Notes under the pieces: generated by a model | Database searches by the model: none | What the model was told of the DNA's origin: nothing | The model's input: only the letters and a program-made list of their open reading frames with translations | Part shown: positions 49,796 to 58,565 of the stretch, piece by piece | Numbering within the stretch: position 1 is the stretch's first letter | Layout: each line of letters starts with the position of its first letter | Assembly: GCF_003846185.1 (NCBI RefSeq) | Contig: NZ_ML123034.1 | Location: 2,141,092 to 2,205,091, forward strand | Source of the DNA: Streptomyces sp. ADI96-02 | GTDB lineage: Bacteria; Actinomycetota; Actinomycetes; Streptomycetales; Streptomycetaceae | DNA length: 64,000 nt | Direction: 5' to 3' | Program-made: the position numbers and the translations under genes

Positions 49796-50008
49796 GGGCT
49801 TTCCCTCCGTCTCGCTCAACAGGTTCGCGTCAGGTTCGCGTGTGATGAAGACGGTAGGTGGCCGAAAGACATCGCTGAAGTGTACGTTTCCTCCATTCTC
49901 GTCACACCTGCCGGATGAATCGTCCACACCGGTCCGCCTCACGGCGGCCGGCCGGCCCCCTCTCGCCCCCCTCTCGCCCTCTCGGCCCTCACCGATCGGA
50001 TCACCGAC

Positions 50009-51589
50009 GTGCCGGAATCGCCCGCCGGGCCCCCGACCCCGCCCGTCCCGCTCTCCGGCCTGCTGGCCCGGGAGGAGCTGGGGCTGCGGCTGATCGCCGG
50101 GCCCCGGGAGGCCGAGTTGCTGTGGGTCCACACCTCGGAGATGGCGGACCCGTATCCGTACCTCCTCGGCGGTGAGCTGCTGCTGAGCGCGGGCGTCCTG
50201 CTCACGGACGCCGAGCGGTACGTCGCGCGGCTGGTGGAGGCGGGTGCGGCGGCGCTGGGGTTCGGGGTGCGCCCGGTGCACGAGAGCGTGCCCGGGGCGC
50301 TGGTCGAGGCGTGCGAACGCCACGGGCTGCCGCTGGTCGAGGTGCCGCCCCGGACCCCGTTCACCGCGATCGCGCGGGCGGTGTGGCGGCTGATGGCCGA
50401 GGCGCGCCACCGCGAGCTGCGCCGGGTGACCAGCACGCAGCAGGCCCTGGCGACGGCGGCGGCCCGCCCGGACCCGGTGCCCGCCGTCCTGCACCAGTTG
50501 GCGAACCGGCTCGCGGGGCGGGCGGCGCTGCTGACGGGGCGGGGCGAGGTGCTGCACGCGGCGGGGGCCCTCCCGTCGCCGGAGGCGGGCGAGGCGCTGG
50601 CCCGGCTGGCCCGGCTGGTCGCGGGCGAACGGCCGGGCGCACCGGCCTCGGCGACCGACGCCCTCGGCGGCGCGCACCTGTCCGCGTACGCGCTGGGCGG
50701 CGGCGAGGGGCTGGTGCTGGCCCTGGCGACCCGGCGGCGGGAGTCCGGCGACCACACGGTGGCCGGGATCGCGGTCGTCCTGCTCTCCCTCCTCGCCGCA
50801 CGGCACCAGGGGGCCGGCGCGGCGGACCGCTCGGCCGCGCTCGTCCGGCTGCTGCTGGGCGCGGCCCCGGCCGAGGTGGCGCCGCTGCTGGGCGGCGGGG
50901 GCGACCGGTGGACGGTGGTGCACGCCCGCCGCGCGGACGGCACGCCCGCGGACCCGTTGACCGCGGGGGCGCTCGGGGCGGCGCTCGGCTCGGCGCTGGT
51001 GGACGCCGGGCGGGGCGGCGACGCGGTGCGCGTCCTGCTGCCGACCGGGGACGAAGGGCCGGGTGACGGCGGAGACGGGGACGGGGCCGGGCGGCAGGGA
51101 TCGGGGCGGCAGGCGGCGTACCAGGCGGACGCGCGGCGGGAAGCGGCCGGGCGGCGAGCGGCGGGGCGGGCGGGAGCGGGCCGGCAGGTGGCCGAGCAGC
51201 CGGGATGGACGCTGGGCGTCTCCGCCCCGGCCCCGGTCCCGGCGCTCGCCGAGGCCGACCGGCAGGCCGCCCGTGCCCTGGGCCACGCGGAGGCGACCCG
51301 CAGCGCCCTGGCGGTGGACTCCCCCGTCACCGGCCTCGCCGCCCTGGTCCCGCCCGGCCTGGCGGCGGCCCACGCCCGCGCACTGCTCGCCCCGCTCACC
51401 GCGCCGCTGGCCGACACCCTGCGCTGCTGGCTCTCCCTGCACGGGAGCTGGGACCGTACGGCCGTGGCCCTGGCCGTCCACCGCAACACGGTCCGCCAAC
51501 GCATCGGGCGGTGCGCGGCGTTGCTGGACGTGGACCTGGACGACATGGACGTGCGGGCGGAGCTGTGGTTCGCGCTGCGGCGGGGGTGA
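50009..51589 (+). CDS. PucR-family transcriptional regulator
   Basis: 526 residues. The N-terminal PucR domain (about 14-130: LSGLLAREELGLRLIAGPREAELLWVH, DPYPYLLGGELLLSAG) is followed by a middle GGDEF-like region and the C-terminal HTH_30 (TLRCWLSLHGSWDRTAVALAVHRNTVRQRIGRC). An insertion at about residues 350-400 is Gly/Arg/Ala-rich, encoded by short GC repeats. PucR proteins sense nitrogen-rich catabolites; divergence from the symporter indicates it controls the guanidino-compound genes. GTG 50009 is the best start, although its ribosome site is weak. Confidence 0.88.
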   Translation: MPESPAGPPTPPVPLSGLLAREELGLRLIAGPREAELLWVHTSEMADPYPYLLGGELLLSAGVLLTDAERYVARLVEAGAAALGFGVRPVHESVPGALVEACERHGLPLVEVPPRTPFTAIARAVWRLMAEARHRELRRVTSTQQALATAAARPDPVPAVLHQLANRLAGRAALLTGRGEVLHAAGALPSPEAGEALARLARLVAGERPGAPASATDALGGAHLSAYALGGGEGLVLALATRRRESGDHTVAGIAVVLLSLLAARHQGAGAADRSAALVRLLLGAAPAEVAPLLGGGGDRWTVVHARRADGTPADPLTAGALGAALGSALVDAGRGGDAVRVLLPTGDEGPGDGGDGDGAGRQGSGRQAAYQADARREAAGRRAAGRAGAGRQVAEQPGWTLGVSAPAPVPALAEADRQAARALGHAEATRSALAVDSPVTGLAALVPPGLAAAHARALLAPLTAPLADTLRCWLSLHGSWDRTAVALAVHRNTVRQRIGRCAALLDVDLDDMDVRAELWFALRRG

Positions 51590-51702
51590 GACGCGGCCCG
51601 CTCCCGGAACGCGATGGGTCCCCGCGGGCGGAAGTGCGGAGGCGGGAGCGGGCGATACGGTGCGGCCGGCCGGCCGCTCGGGTCGGCCGGCCGGTGCGCC
51701 GG

Positions 51703-53133
51703 TCAGTCCAGGATGCCGCCGAAGCGGACCGGGGACGGAGTCAGGCCGAGGGTCTGCTCGCCGAACGAGACGCTGCCCGGGGCCAGCGGGCCCGACGGGC
51801 CGCCCTTGAGCAGCCAGACCCCGCCGTGGCCCGCGTTCTCCCCCGGCGCGCCGATCGCGAGGGTGGCCGGGACGCCCTTGGCACCCGCCACGACGTGGAC
51901 CTCGCCGCCGAAGCCGTCGCCCTTCTCGTCGACGCCCGGGATGTCCGCCGTGGACTGGCCGATGACCTTCGTGTCCGCTCCGGTGATCCCGCCGGAGCGG
52001 CCCTTGAACACCAGCACCCCGCCCGCGTCCGGCGCTTCGCCGACGTCCTCGCCGGGCAGCCCTACGACGACCTCGCCGTAGCCGTCGCCGTCGAGGTCCC
52101 GGACGGCGGTGCTCTCGCCGAGCCGGTCGCCCACCTCGTCCGCGCCGGGCACCCCGGCGGCGTCCTGGGTGATCCACTTCGTCGTCAGGGCGGTGTTCTG
52201 GCCCTGGGGTCCGCCGTAGACGACCGCCAGCGCGCCGCCCTTCGACGGGAAGTCCACGTCGCTGTCCATGCCGGTGGGCCTGCGGGTGTGGACGAGGTCC
52301 GGGTAGGCGTCCCCGTTGACCGAGCCGACCGTCACCGTGGAGTGCTCCAGGAGGGTCCCGGCCGCGGTCTTGAACGGGACGTAGGTGAACGTGGCGCCGT
52401 CCGACAGGTACAGCGACATCCCGCCGCAGTCCGGCTCGTCGTCGCAGCCCGAGCTGACGAGCAGGTCGTCCTTGCCGTCGCTGTTCATGTCGACGGCCTG
52501 GACGCCCCGGTAGTAGCCGTAGCCGCTGTCCTCGGTCAGGGCCGTGCGGGTGCTCCCCACCGAACCGTCCGCGCCGATGTCGCCGGACAGGACGACCGTG
52601 GTCCCGCCGGCCCCGACGCCCGCCACCTCGGCGCGCCCGTCGCCGTCGTAGTCACCCACCGCGCTCCCGCGGCCCGCGAACTCCGCCGCCCGCGTGCCCA
52701 GCCCGGCCGAGCCGCCGAACAGGAGGACCGGAGCGCCGACGCCCGCGCGCACCAGCATGTCGGTGAATCCGTCCCCGTCGACGTCGGCGGTCGTGCCGCC
52801 CCCGAAGAGGCCGCCGGCCTGCGGCTCCCCCGGGACGTCCGGCGTCTTCCGGCTGATGATCTGGTGCCGGGAGGGGCTGATGCCCTTCGCGTCACCCAGG
52901 TAGACCGCGAGGTAGCCGGCCTTCTTCACTCCGGAGACCGTTCCTTCGGGCACCGAGGCGACCATGTCCTCGTAGCCGTCCCCGTTGAAGTCGACGCGCT
53001 GCTGGAGCGGCCCCGCGGGCGCGGCGGGCGCGGCGGGCGCGGCCGTGGCGGAAAGGGCGAGCGGTACGCCGGCGACGGTGACCCCGAGGGCCACCAGGAC
53101 CGCCGAAGCGGTGCGGAATCGATAAGACGACAA
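51703..53133 (-). CDS. Secreted FG-GAP/VCBS repeat (integrin-alpha-like beta-propeller) protein
   Basis: 476 residues. A TTG start at 53133 is chosen: AGGGGGA precedes it and it places a signal peptide (RFRTASAVLVALGVTVAGVPLALSATAAPA) at the true N-terminus; upstream in-frame codons are non-coding. The exported part has about seven FG-GAP blades, each with a calcium loop such as DFNGDGYED, DVDGDGFTD, DYDGDGRAE, DMNSDGKDD and DLDGDGYGE, and GLPGEDVGEAPDAGGVLVF-type turns. Such streptomycete proteins are extracellular propellers of unknown ligand. Confidence 0.88.
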   Translation of the reverse strand: MSSYRFRTASAVLVALGVTVAGVPLALSATAAPAAPAAPAGPLQQRVDFNGDGYEDMVASVPEGTVSGVKKAGYLAVYLGDAKGISPSRHQIISRKTPDVPGEPQAGGLFGGGTTADVDGDGFTDMLVRAGVGAPVLLFGGSAGLGTRAAEFAGRGSAVGDYDGDGRAEVAGVGAGGTTVVLSGDIGADGSVGSTRTALTEDSGYGYYRGVQAVDMNSDGKDDLLVSSGCDDEPDCGGMSLYLSDGATFTYVPFKTAAGTLLEHSTVTVGSVNGDAYPDLVHTRRPTGMDSDVDFPSKGGALAVVYGGPQGQNTALTTKWITQDAAGVPGADEVGDRLGESTAVRDLDGDGYGEVVVGLPGEDVGEAPDAGGVLVFKGRSGGITGADTKVIGQSTADIPGVDEKGDGFGGEVHVVAGAKGVPATLAIGAPGENAGHGGVWLLKGGPSGPLAPGSVSFGEQTLGLTPSPVRFGGILD

Positions 53134-53332
53134 GGTCCATCCCCCTGCTGCACGCGAACGTGCACGAACGGTCGGTAAGTGGGTGGCGGGCGGTACCCGC
53201 ACCTGCCAAGACCGCTGGTACGACGAATGGTTGTATCCCGGCCGAACGAGAATCGAACGGAAGGCGACTGCGGGCGGGTCGGAACGAGAGATTCCGTTCC
53301 GCCCCGCCCGCAGTCGTGCCGGCCCCGTCCGC

Positions 53333-53686
53333 TCAGACGCGGCGGTGGCGACCGTAGTGCTCACCGGTGGTCCGGTGGAAGTCGGAGTCGCCCAGGTGCT
53401 TGTCCTTGTCGAACTCCGGGGCGTCCTTGATCTGTTCCTTCGTCAGGTCGATGTAGACCTTCTTCTCGCCCGTGTCGATACGGCCGACCGTGCCGGCCGG
53501 GAGCAGGACGTGCTTGCCGAAGATCCATACGCCGGTGTCCACCACCAGATAGGCGGAGGTCACGTCGTCGGAGTGCTTGTCGACCTTTCCGATACTGCCG
53601 TCGGTGGCCTCGACCTTGTAACCGATCAGGTCGGTGCCGACGGAGTGACCGGCGTCCGGACGGTAGCCCCACAGGTTGTCGCTCAT
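53333..53686 (-). CDS. PRC-barrel domain protein
   Basis: 117 residues. The PRC barrel covers about 15-85 (SVGTDLIGYKVEATDGSIGKVDKHSDD, AYLVVDTGVWIFGKHVLLPAGTVGRID). The C-terminus is charged. Such small proteins are often stress-induced in streptomycetes and their binding partners are unclear. GAAGGAG lies before the ATG. The gene is followed on the same strand by the FG-GAP gene, but nearly 200 bp away. Confidence 0.85.
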   Translation of the reverse strand: MSDNLWGYRPDAGHSVGTDLIGYKVEATDGSIGKVDKHSDDVTSAYLVVDTGVWIFGKHVLLPAGTVGRIDTGEKKVYIDLTKEQIKDAPEFDKDKHLGDSDFHRTTGEHYGRHRRV

Positions 53687-53816
53687 GAATGACTCCTTCG
53701 GTACGGAATGGGAGAAGCGGAGTTCGGTGTGCGGCCCAGGCGGCCACGGCCGGGAATCACGTGGATTCCCCTGGGTGCGGAGAAGCGGACCGCGTGGCGA
53801 TTGCCGGCGGCGCCGA

Positions 53817-53978
53817 CTACCAGCGGTACCAGCGGGAATTGCCGCCCTTAGGCCGGGCCACGAAGCCCACCAGCCACAGGACGAGCACGATGGCCGCGAT
53901 GACCCACAGCGCCTTCAGTGCGAATCCCGCACCGAAAAGGACGAGGGCGAGAAGTAGAACGAGAAGCAGGGGAACCAT
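53817..53978 (-). CDS. Small hydrophobic two-segment membrane protein, 53 aa
   Basis: Residues 1-20 (MVPLLLVLLLALVLFGAGFA) and about 24-41 are hydrophobic, followed by ARPKGGNSRWYRW. Similar roughly 50-residue hydrophobic proteins ending in a basic Trp/Tyr tail are common in streptomycetes, usually near stress genes. GGAGG lies about 10 nt before the ATG. It is upstream of the PRC-barrel gene on the same strand. Function unknown. Confidence 0.8.
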   Translation of the reverse strand: MVPLLLVLLLALVLFGAGFALKALWVIAAIVLVLWLVGFVARPKGGNSRWYRW

Positions 53979-54309
53979 GATTATCAACCTCCGAGGAGCC
54001 TGATGCCCGGGACGCCGGGGGCCATGTGTTCGAATTCGTAGGTTTCTCCATGGATTTCACGGGAAATCGGTACGGTCCGGACCGGTCCGGGCCAGCCCAG
54101 GCCGGACCAGTCCGGGCCGGACCGGGCCAGTCCGGCGCGGTCCGGACCGGCCACGCGCCCTGCGGCCAAGATCTTTCGTGCCCCTCCCGCGTTTCGAAAG
54201 GGCTGAGGCGTCAACGCTATGAGGACACGCTTCGCGCTGGTGCCGGAGCGGCAGCGACGGGCCGTGGCGCACAGCATGGGGGACACAGTTCGACCGAGGG
54301 TGTCAGCGA
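53979..54309. other. 331-bp intergenic region containing a dense degenerate repeat
   Basis: Divergent spacer between the 53-residue hydrophobic protein and the MarR gene. Bases about 54067-54151 consist of GGTCCGGACC / GGGCCGGACC-type units, self-complementary in many places, so that stretch could fold extensively. Flanking AT-richer segments (about 54025-54060, and around 54175-54205) probably hold the two promoters. No gene is seen. Confidence 0.6.
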
Positions 54310-54819
54310 ATGGGCGTAGAGCGGTTCGGCTCCGACGACGGGCTGCACGAGGTGGCCAGGATCGTGCGGGTGGCGGTCGACGTACTGGACGGGCTGTGGA
54401 CGAACACGCATGACGGGCCGTCCGCCGCCTCCATGTCGGCGTCGCAACTGCGCGCGCTGACCGTCCTGGACCGTCACGAGGGCATCAACCTGAGCCGGCT
54501 CGGCGCGAAGACCGGCGCGGCCCCCTCCTCCGTGAGCCGGCTGTGCGACCGGCTGGAGGCGCTCGGGTTCGTCCAGCGTTCGTCGAGCCGGTCGAGCCGG
54601 CGGGAGGTGGAGCTGTGGCTGACCAGTCAGGGCAGGTCGCACCTCGAACGGATGCGCGCGGGACGCGAGGAGAAGCTGGCGTCGGTCCTGGAGACGATGA
54701 CGCCGGACGCCCGCAGGGGGCTGGCGGAGGGGCTGGAGGTGCTCTGCGCCGCCGTTCTGGCCGGCCGGCCGGACGCGTCCTCGCCGCCCGGGCCGTCCGG
54801 CACCGCGCACTCCGCGTGA
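54310..54819 (+). CDS. MarR-family transcriptional regulator
   Basis: 169 residues. The winged helix spans about 45-120: SASQLRALTVLDRHEGINLSRLGAKTGAAPSSVSRLCDRLEALGFVQR, then wing RREVELWLTSQGRSHLERM. MarR proteins are dimeric repressors responding to small aromatic or oxidative ligands. It is divergent from the small hydrophobic and PRC-barrel genes, a likely target set. Confidence 0.88.
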   Translation: MGVERFGSDDGLHEVARIVRVAVDVLDGLWTNTHDGPSAASMSASQLRALTVLDRHEGINLSRLGAKTGAAPSSVSRLCDRLEALGFVQRSSSRSSRREVELWLTSQGRSHLERMRAGREEKLASVLETMTPDARRGLAEGLEVLCAAVLAGRPDASSPPGPSGTAHSA

Positions 54820-54909
54820 CCTCGTGACGCCCGCGCAGGCGGCGGGCGGGCGGCGACCGCCCCGCGCACGCGCGGGATTGCCGTCCCGGCCAAGGGGCAC
54901 ACGCAGGGC

Positions 54910-55269
54910 ATGATCCTGGGTGACACGCGGAGTCCCGGCCCCTCCCGCAAGAGCGCGCGGCTCACCCGAGCCGGCGTCCGGCTCGTCCGATCGGCCTTCG
55001 CCGTCGTCACGAGCGTCCTCGCCTTCCTGCTGCTCCTCTCGGTCTCCACCCCGGGCAGCCCGTACGACGCGATCGTGATGCTGATGCTGCTGATGGCGGC
55101 CTCGTCGGCGGTGCTGCTCTGGTCCTCCTGGGTCCTGTGGGACGAACGCTCACCGGACGGCGGGCCCCGCCCCCGGCGTGAGGCGGTGACCGCCGGGCTG
55201 CCGTCCTGCCGCCGCCACGGACCGGCGACGACCCCGGGCGGCGGCGGCGCGTGCCGCCTCTGCGCCTGA
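54910..55269 (+). CDS. Small membrane protein, two TM segments
   Basis: 119 residues, not recognised. Hydrophobic segments lie at about 28-46 (SAFAVVTSVLAFLLLLSVS) and 53-75 (DAIVMLMLLMAASSAVLLWSSWV). The basic N-terminus suggests a cytoplasmic start. The C-terminal 40 residues are Arg/Gly/Pro-rich with three Cys, CRR and CRLC. It starts with ATG 91 bp after the MarR stop on the same strand and may be co-transcribed. Confidence 0.55.
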   Translation: MILGDTRSPGPSRKSARLTRAGVRLVRSAFAVVTSVLAFLLLLSVSTPGSPYDAIVMLMLLMAASSAVLLWSSWVLWDERSPDGGPRPRREAVTAGLPSCRRHGPATTPGGGGACRLCA

Positions 55270-55399
55270 CGCGGTGCACGCGCGGCATCCGATGTGACGC
55301 ACGAGCGCGCGGGCGCGGGAGCGCGCTCCCGCGGAGTCTCCCGCGTGCCGAGCATCACCCTGGACAGCTCCGTGACTGCCGGGTAACTTCGGTAGCAGT

Positions 55400-55415
55400 C
55401 TGAGCAAGCGCTTAG
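55400..55415 (+). promoter_or_regulatory. Candidate TetR-type operator before the acyl-CoA dehydrogenase
   Basis: CT-n-AGC-n4-GCT-n-AG, an imperfect 16-bp inverted repeat, lies 58 bp before the GTG and just downstream of a TAGCAG box (55393-55398) that could be the -10. The form is similar to operators of TetR-family lipid-catabolism repressors; no such regulator is adjacent. Confidence 0.4.
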
Positions 55416-55473
55416 CCATGCTCGCTCGCCCGGCGAAGCCGGCGAACACCACAGCCGACCAGGGAGGCACCCC

Positions 55474-56631
55474 GTGCGCCGTACGGTATTCAACGAGGAT
55501 CACGAGGCGTTCCGGGAGACCATCCGCGCCTTCATCGCGGCCGAGGTCGTGCCGGTGTACGACGAGTGGTTCGCCGCCGGCCAGGTGCCGCGCGACTTCT
55601 ACCTGAAACTCGGCGAGCTGGGCGTCTTCGGCATCGAGGTGGACGAGGAGTACGGCGGCGCCGGCATCGAGTCGCACAAGTACGAGGCCGTCATCTACGA
55701 GGAGACCGCCCGCGCGGGCGTCAACTTCGGCGGCTCCGGCGTGCACACGCTGCTCGGCCTGCCGTACATCAAGATGCTCGCCACCGACGACCAGAAGAAG
55801 CGCTGGCTGCCGAAGTTCGCCACCGGCGAGGAGATGTGGGCCCTGGCGATGACCGAGCCGGGCACCGGCTCCGACGTCGCGGGCATGAAGACCACCGCCA
55901 AGCTCTCCGAGGACGGCACGCACTACGTCCTCAACGGCTCCAAGACCTTCATCACCGGCGGTGTGCACGCGGACCGCGTGATCGTCTGCGCCCGCACCTC
56001 CGCCCCGCGCGAGGACGACCGCCGCTTCGGCATCTCCCTCTTCGCCGTCGACACCACGTCCGCGGGCTACTCCGTCGGCCGCAAGCTCGACAAGCTCGGC
56101 CTGAAGACGTCCGACACCGCCGAGCTGGCGTTCACCGACGTGAAGGTCCCGGCCGAGGACCTGCTCGGCGAGGAGAACAAGGGCTTCGGCTACCTCGGCA
56201 CCAACCTGGCCTCCGAGCGCTGGGGCATCGCCTTCGGCGCGTACGCGCAGGCCGCCGCCGCCGTCCGCTTCGCCAAGCAGTACGTGCAGGAGCGCACCGT
56301 CTTCGGCAAGACCGTCGCCTCGTTCCAGAACACCAAGTTCGAGCTGGCCGCCTGCCAGGCCGAGGTCGACGCGGCCCAGGCCGTCGCCGACCGCGCCCTG
56401 GAGGCCCTGGACGCGGGCGAGCTGACCGCCGCCGAGGCCGCCTCCGCGAAGCTGTTCTGCACCGAGGTCGCCCACCGCGTGATCGACCGCTGCCTCCAGC
56501 TGCACGGCGGCTACGGCTTCATGAACGAGTACCCGATCGCCCGCCTGTACGCGGACAACCGGGTCAACCGCATCTACGGCGGCACCAGCGAGGTCATGAA
56601 GTCGATCATCGCCAAGTCCATGGGCCTGTAA
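55474..56631 (+). CDS. Acyl-CoA dehydrogenase
   Basis: 385 residues, standard length. FAD/substrate motifs are LAMTEPGTGSDVAGMKTTA (about 126-144) and NGSKTFITGG (about 154-163), and the C-terminal signature is LHGGYGFMNEYPIARLYAD. The catalytic base is Glu in RIYGGTSEVMKSI, the late position used by short/medium-chain enzymes; isovaleryl-type enzymes place it earlier. It introduces the alpha-beta double bond in fatty-acid or related acyl-CoA breakdown. GTG 55474 follows GGGAGG. It lies 4 kb from the liu cluster and has its own promoter. Confidence 0.94.
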   Translation: MRRTVFNEDHEAFRETIRAFIAAEVVPVYDEWFAAGQVPRDFYLKLGELGVFGIEVDEEYGGAGIESHKYEAVIYEETARAGVNFGGSGVHTLLGLPYIKMLATDDQKKRWLPKFATGEEMWALAMTEPGTGSDVAGMKTTAKLSEDGTHYVLNGSKTFITGGVHADRVIVCARTSAPREDDRRFGISLFAVDTTSAGYSVGRKLDKLGLKTSDTAELAFTDVKVPAEDLLGEENKGFGYLGTNLASERWGIAFGAYAQAAAAVRFAKQYVQERTVFGKTVASFQNTKFELAACQAEVDAAQAVADRALEALDAGELTAAEAASAKLFCTEVAHRVIDRCLQLHGGYGFMNEYPIARLYADNRVNRIYGGTSEVMKSIIAKSMGL

Positions 56632-56723
56632 AGCACGGCACGAGTCCGAGCCCCAGGGTCTGACCGCGCGGGCCGCGCGGTCAGGCCGGGCCGCGCGGCC
56701 CGGAGTCGGACATACTCCCCACC

Positions 56724-57701
56724 ATGAGCGACGCGAAGGCCGAACCGGAGTCCGGTGGCGGGGAGTCCACGTTCACCGTGATCGTGGCCGCCGCCGCCAA
56801 CCTCGGCATCGCCGTGGCCAAGGCCGTCGCCGGGCTGATCAGCGGATCGAGCGCGATGCTCTCCGAGGCCGCGCACTCGGTCGCGGACACCGTCACCGAG
56901 GTCATGCTCCTCACCGCCCTGAAACGGAGCGGGAAGCCGGCCGACGAGGACCATCCGCTCGGCTACGGCCCCGAGCGCTACATCTGGGCGATGCTCGCCT
57001 CCATCGCCACGTTCGTCGGCGGCGCGGTCTTCTCGGTCTACGACGGGGTGCACACGCTGGCGGCGGGCGAGGAGCTGGGCGATCCGCTCGTCTCCTACGT
57101 CGTCCTGGCCCTCGCGTTCCTGCTGGAGGGCTTCTCGTTGCGCACCGGTCTGAAGCAGGTGCGCAGGGAGGCGTCCCGGATGGCGGTGCCGGACGCGTAC
57201 TACCTGCGCCACACGCCCGACACCGCCGTGAAGGCCGTCGTCATGGAGGACTCGGCGGCCCTGATCGGCCTGCTGCTGGCCGCGGGCGGACTGCTGGGCG
57301 GGCAGCTCTCCGGCTCCGGCGTCTGGGACGGGATCGCCTCGATCCTGATCGGCCTGCTGCTCGTGTACGTGGCCTGGGTGCTCGGCCGCTCCAACGCGCA
57401 GCTGCTCATCGGCCGGCCGCTGCCGCCGGGGGCGCGGGCGGGCGTCCGCGAGGAGCTGGAGGCCGTGCCGCACATCGTGGAGGTGCTGGAGCTGACCACG
57501 CTGATCCAGGGGCCGACCGAGGTGCTGGTGGCCGCGAAGGTCGACTTCCGGGACATCTCCACGGCCGAGGAGGTCGAGTGGGCCTGCGAGGCGGCGGAGG
57601 CCCGGCTGCGGGAGCGCTTCCCCTCGATCCGGCGGGTGTATCTGGACCCGACGCCGGGGCGCGGGCAGCGGCTGCGGAAGGCGGCGGAGCGGGACGGCTG
57701 A
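56724..57701 (+). CDS. Cation diffusion facilitator (CDF) family transporter
   Basis: 325 residues. About six hydrophobic segments occupy residues 18-230. The metal site is seen as SEAAHSVADTVTE in TM2 (HxxxD) and a second site region VMEDSAALIGLLLA in TM5 (ExxxD-like, where zinc transporters have HxxxD). The cytoplasmic C-terminal domain (about 235-310) carries VLELTTLIQGPTEVLVAAKVDF. CDFs export Zn, Co, Fe or Mn by proton antiport; the Glu in site A suggests a metal other than zinc. Single gene with a start ATG at 56724. Confidence 0.88.
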   Translation: MSDAKAEPESGGGESTFTVIVAAAANLGIAVAKAVAGLISGSSAMLSEAAHSVADTVTEVMLLTALKRSGKPADEDHPLGYGPERYIWAMLASIATFVGGAVFSVYDGVHTLAAGEELGDPLVSYVVLALAFLLEGFSLRTGLKQVRREASRMAVPDAYYLRHTPDTAVKAVVMEDSAALIGLLLAAGGLLGGQLSGSGVWDGIASILIGLLLVYVAWVLGRSNAQLLIGRPLPPGARAGVREELEAVPHIVEVLELTTLIQGPTEVLVAAKVDFRDISTAEEVEWACEAAEARLRERFPSIRRVYLDPTPGRGQRLRKAAERDG

Positions 57702-57726
57702 GGCCCGGCCCCGCCCCGCTCCCGCC

Positions 57727-58527
57727 TCAGGCCGCGGGCGGCTCCTCGGGCAGCAGACCGGCCGCGGCCAGCAGGTAGTCCGTCATCGGGTCGTAGAAGC
57801 GCGGGTCGGTGACGTGGTCGTCGAGCGGGACGGTGACCTGGAGGGCGCCCTCGGCCTCGCCGAGGAACAGGGCCGGGTCGTTGCAGTCCGCGTAGCCGAT
57901 CGCGTCCAGACCGCGCTGCCCGGCGCAGCCCGCCCAGCCGTGGTCGGCGACGACGAGGTCGGGCAGCGGGCGGCCCCGGTGCTCCAGGGCGTCCAGGATC
58001 GCCGCCATCGGGGCCGGGGAGTGGGTGTGCCAGAGGGTCGCCCCGCGCTCCAGCATCGCGACGTCGGCGAACTGGAAGACCATGCCCTCGTCCGCCGTCA
58101 GCCCGGACGGGATGCGGACGATCTCGCAGCCCGCCCGGCGCAGCGCGTCCGCCGTCCGCCGGTGCACGTCCAGCAGGCCGCCGGGGTGGCCGGTGGCGAA
58201 CAGCACCCGCTCCTCGCCGTCCGCCGCCTTGCGCAGCCGGGCCGCCATCCGCTCCAGCGCGTCGACCGTCAGCTCCGGGTCGATGGTGTCCTGGCCCTGC
58301 CGGTGCTCCGGGTCGTCGTTCACACCGCACCGCTCGGCCATGACGGCGAGCACGTCCTGCTCGTCGGTCCAGCGGTCGCCCAGCTCCAGGCCCAGCCAGT
58401 AGTGGCGGTCGCCGTTGGCGAGCTGACGGTAGTGGGAGAGGTTGTTGTCGCGCGGGGTCGCGACGTCCCCCGCGATACGCGAACGGACGAGGTGGTCGAC
58501 GAGGGCGGCGCGGCTGGGTATCGGCAT
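57727..58527 (-). CDS. Phosphatase-like conserved actinobacterial protein
   Basis: 266 residues. Conserved segments are DNNLSHYRQLANGDRHYWLGLELGDRW, VLFATGHPGGLLDVHR, LWHTHSPAPMAAILDAL and VVADHGWAGCAGQRGLDAIGYADCNDPALFL. Streptomyces homologues are labelled phosphatase from weak similarity; clustered His/Asp residues suggest a metal enzyme, but I cannot verify a reaction. The ATG at 58527 begins the conserved N-terminus. It converges with the CDF gene. Confidence 0.65.
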   Translation of the reverse strand: MPIPSRAALVDHLVRSRIAGDVATPRDNNLSHYRQLANGDRHYWLGLELGDRWTDEQDVLAVMAERCGVNDDPEHRQGQDTIDPELTVDALERMAARLRKAADGEERVLFATGHPGGLLDVHRRTADALRRAGCEIVRIPSGLTADEGMVFQFADVAMLERGATLWHTHSPAPMAAILDALEHRGRPLPDLVVADHGWAGCAGQRGLDAIGYADCNDPALFLGEAEGALQVTVPLDDHVTDPRFYDPMTDYLLAAAGLLPEEPPAA

Positions 58528-58565
58528 GGCCCCATTGTGCCGCCCGAGCCGTCCGGCGCGCCGGA

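Noticed and set aside
48305-52177. Symporter frame extended upstream to 1290 codons
   Set aside because: The frame stays open by chance into the PucR gene; the ATG at 49795 has a strong ribosome site and begins the first membrane segment.
54067-54151. Possible transposon end or origin-type iteron cluster
   Set aside because: Units vary in sequence and spacing, no transposase or replication gene is near, and similar repeats occur throughout the window.
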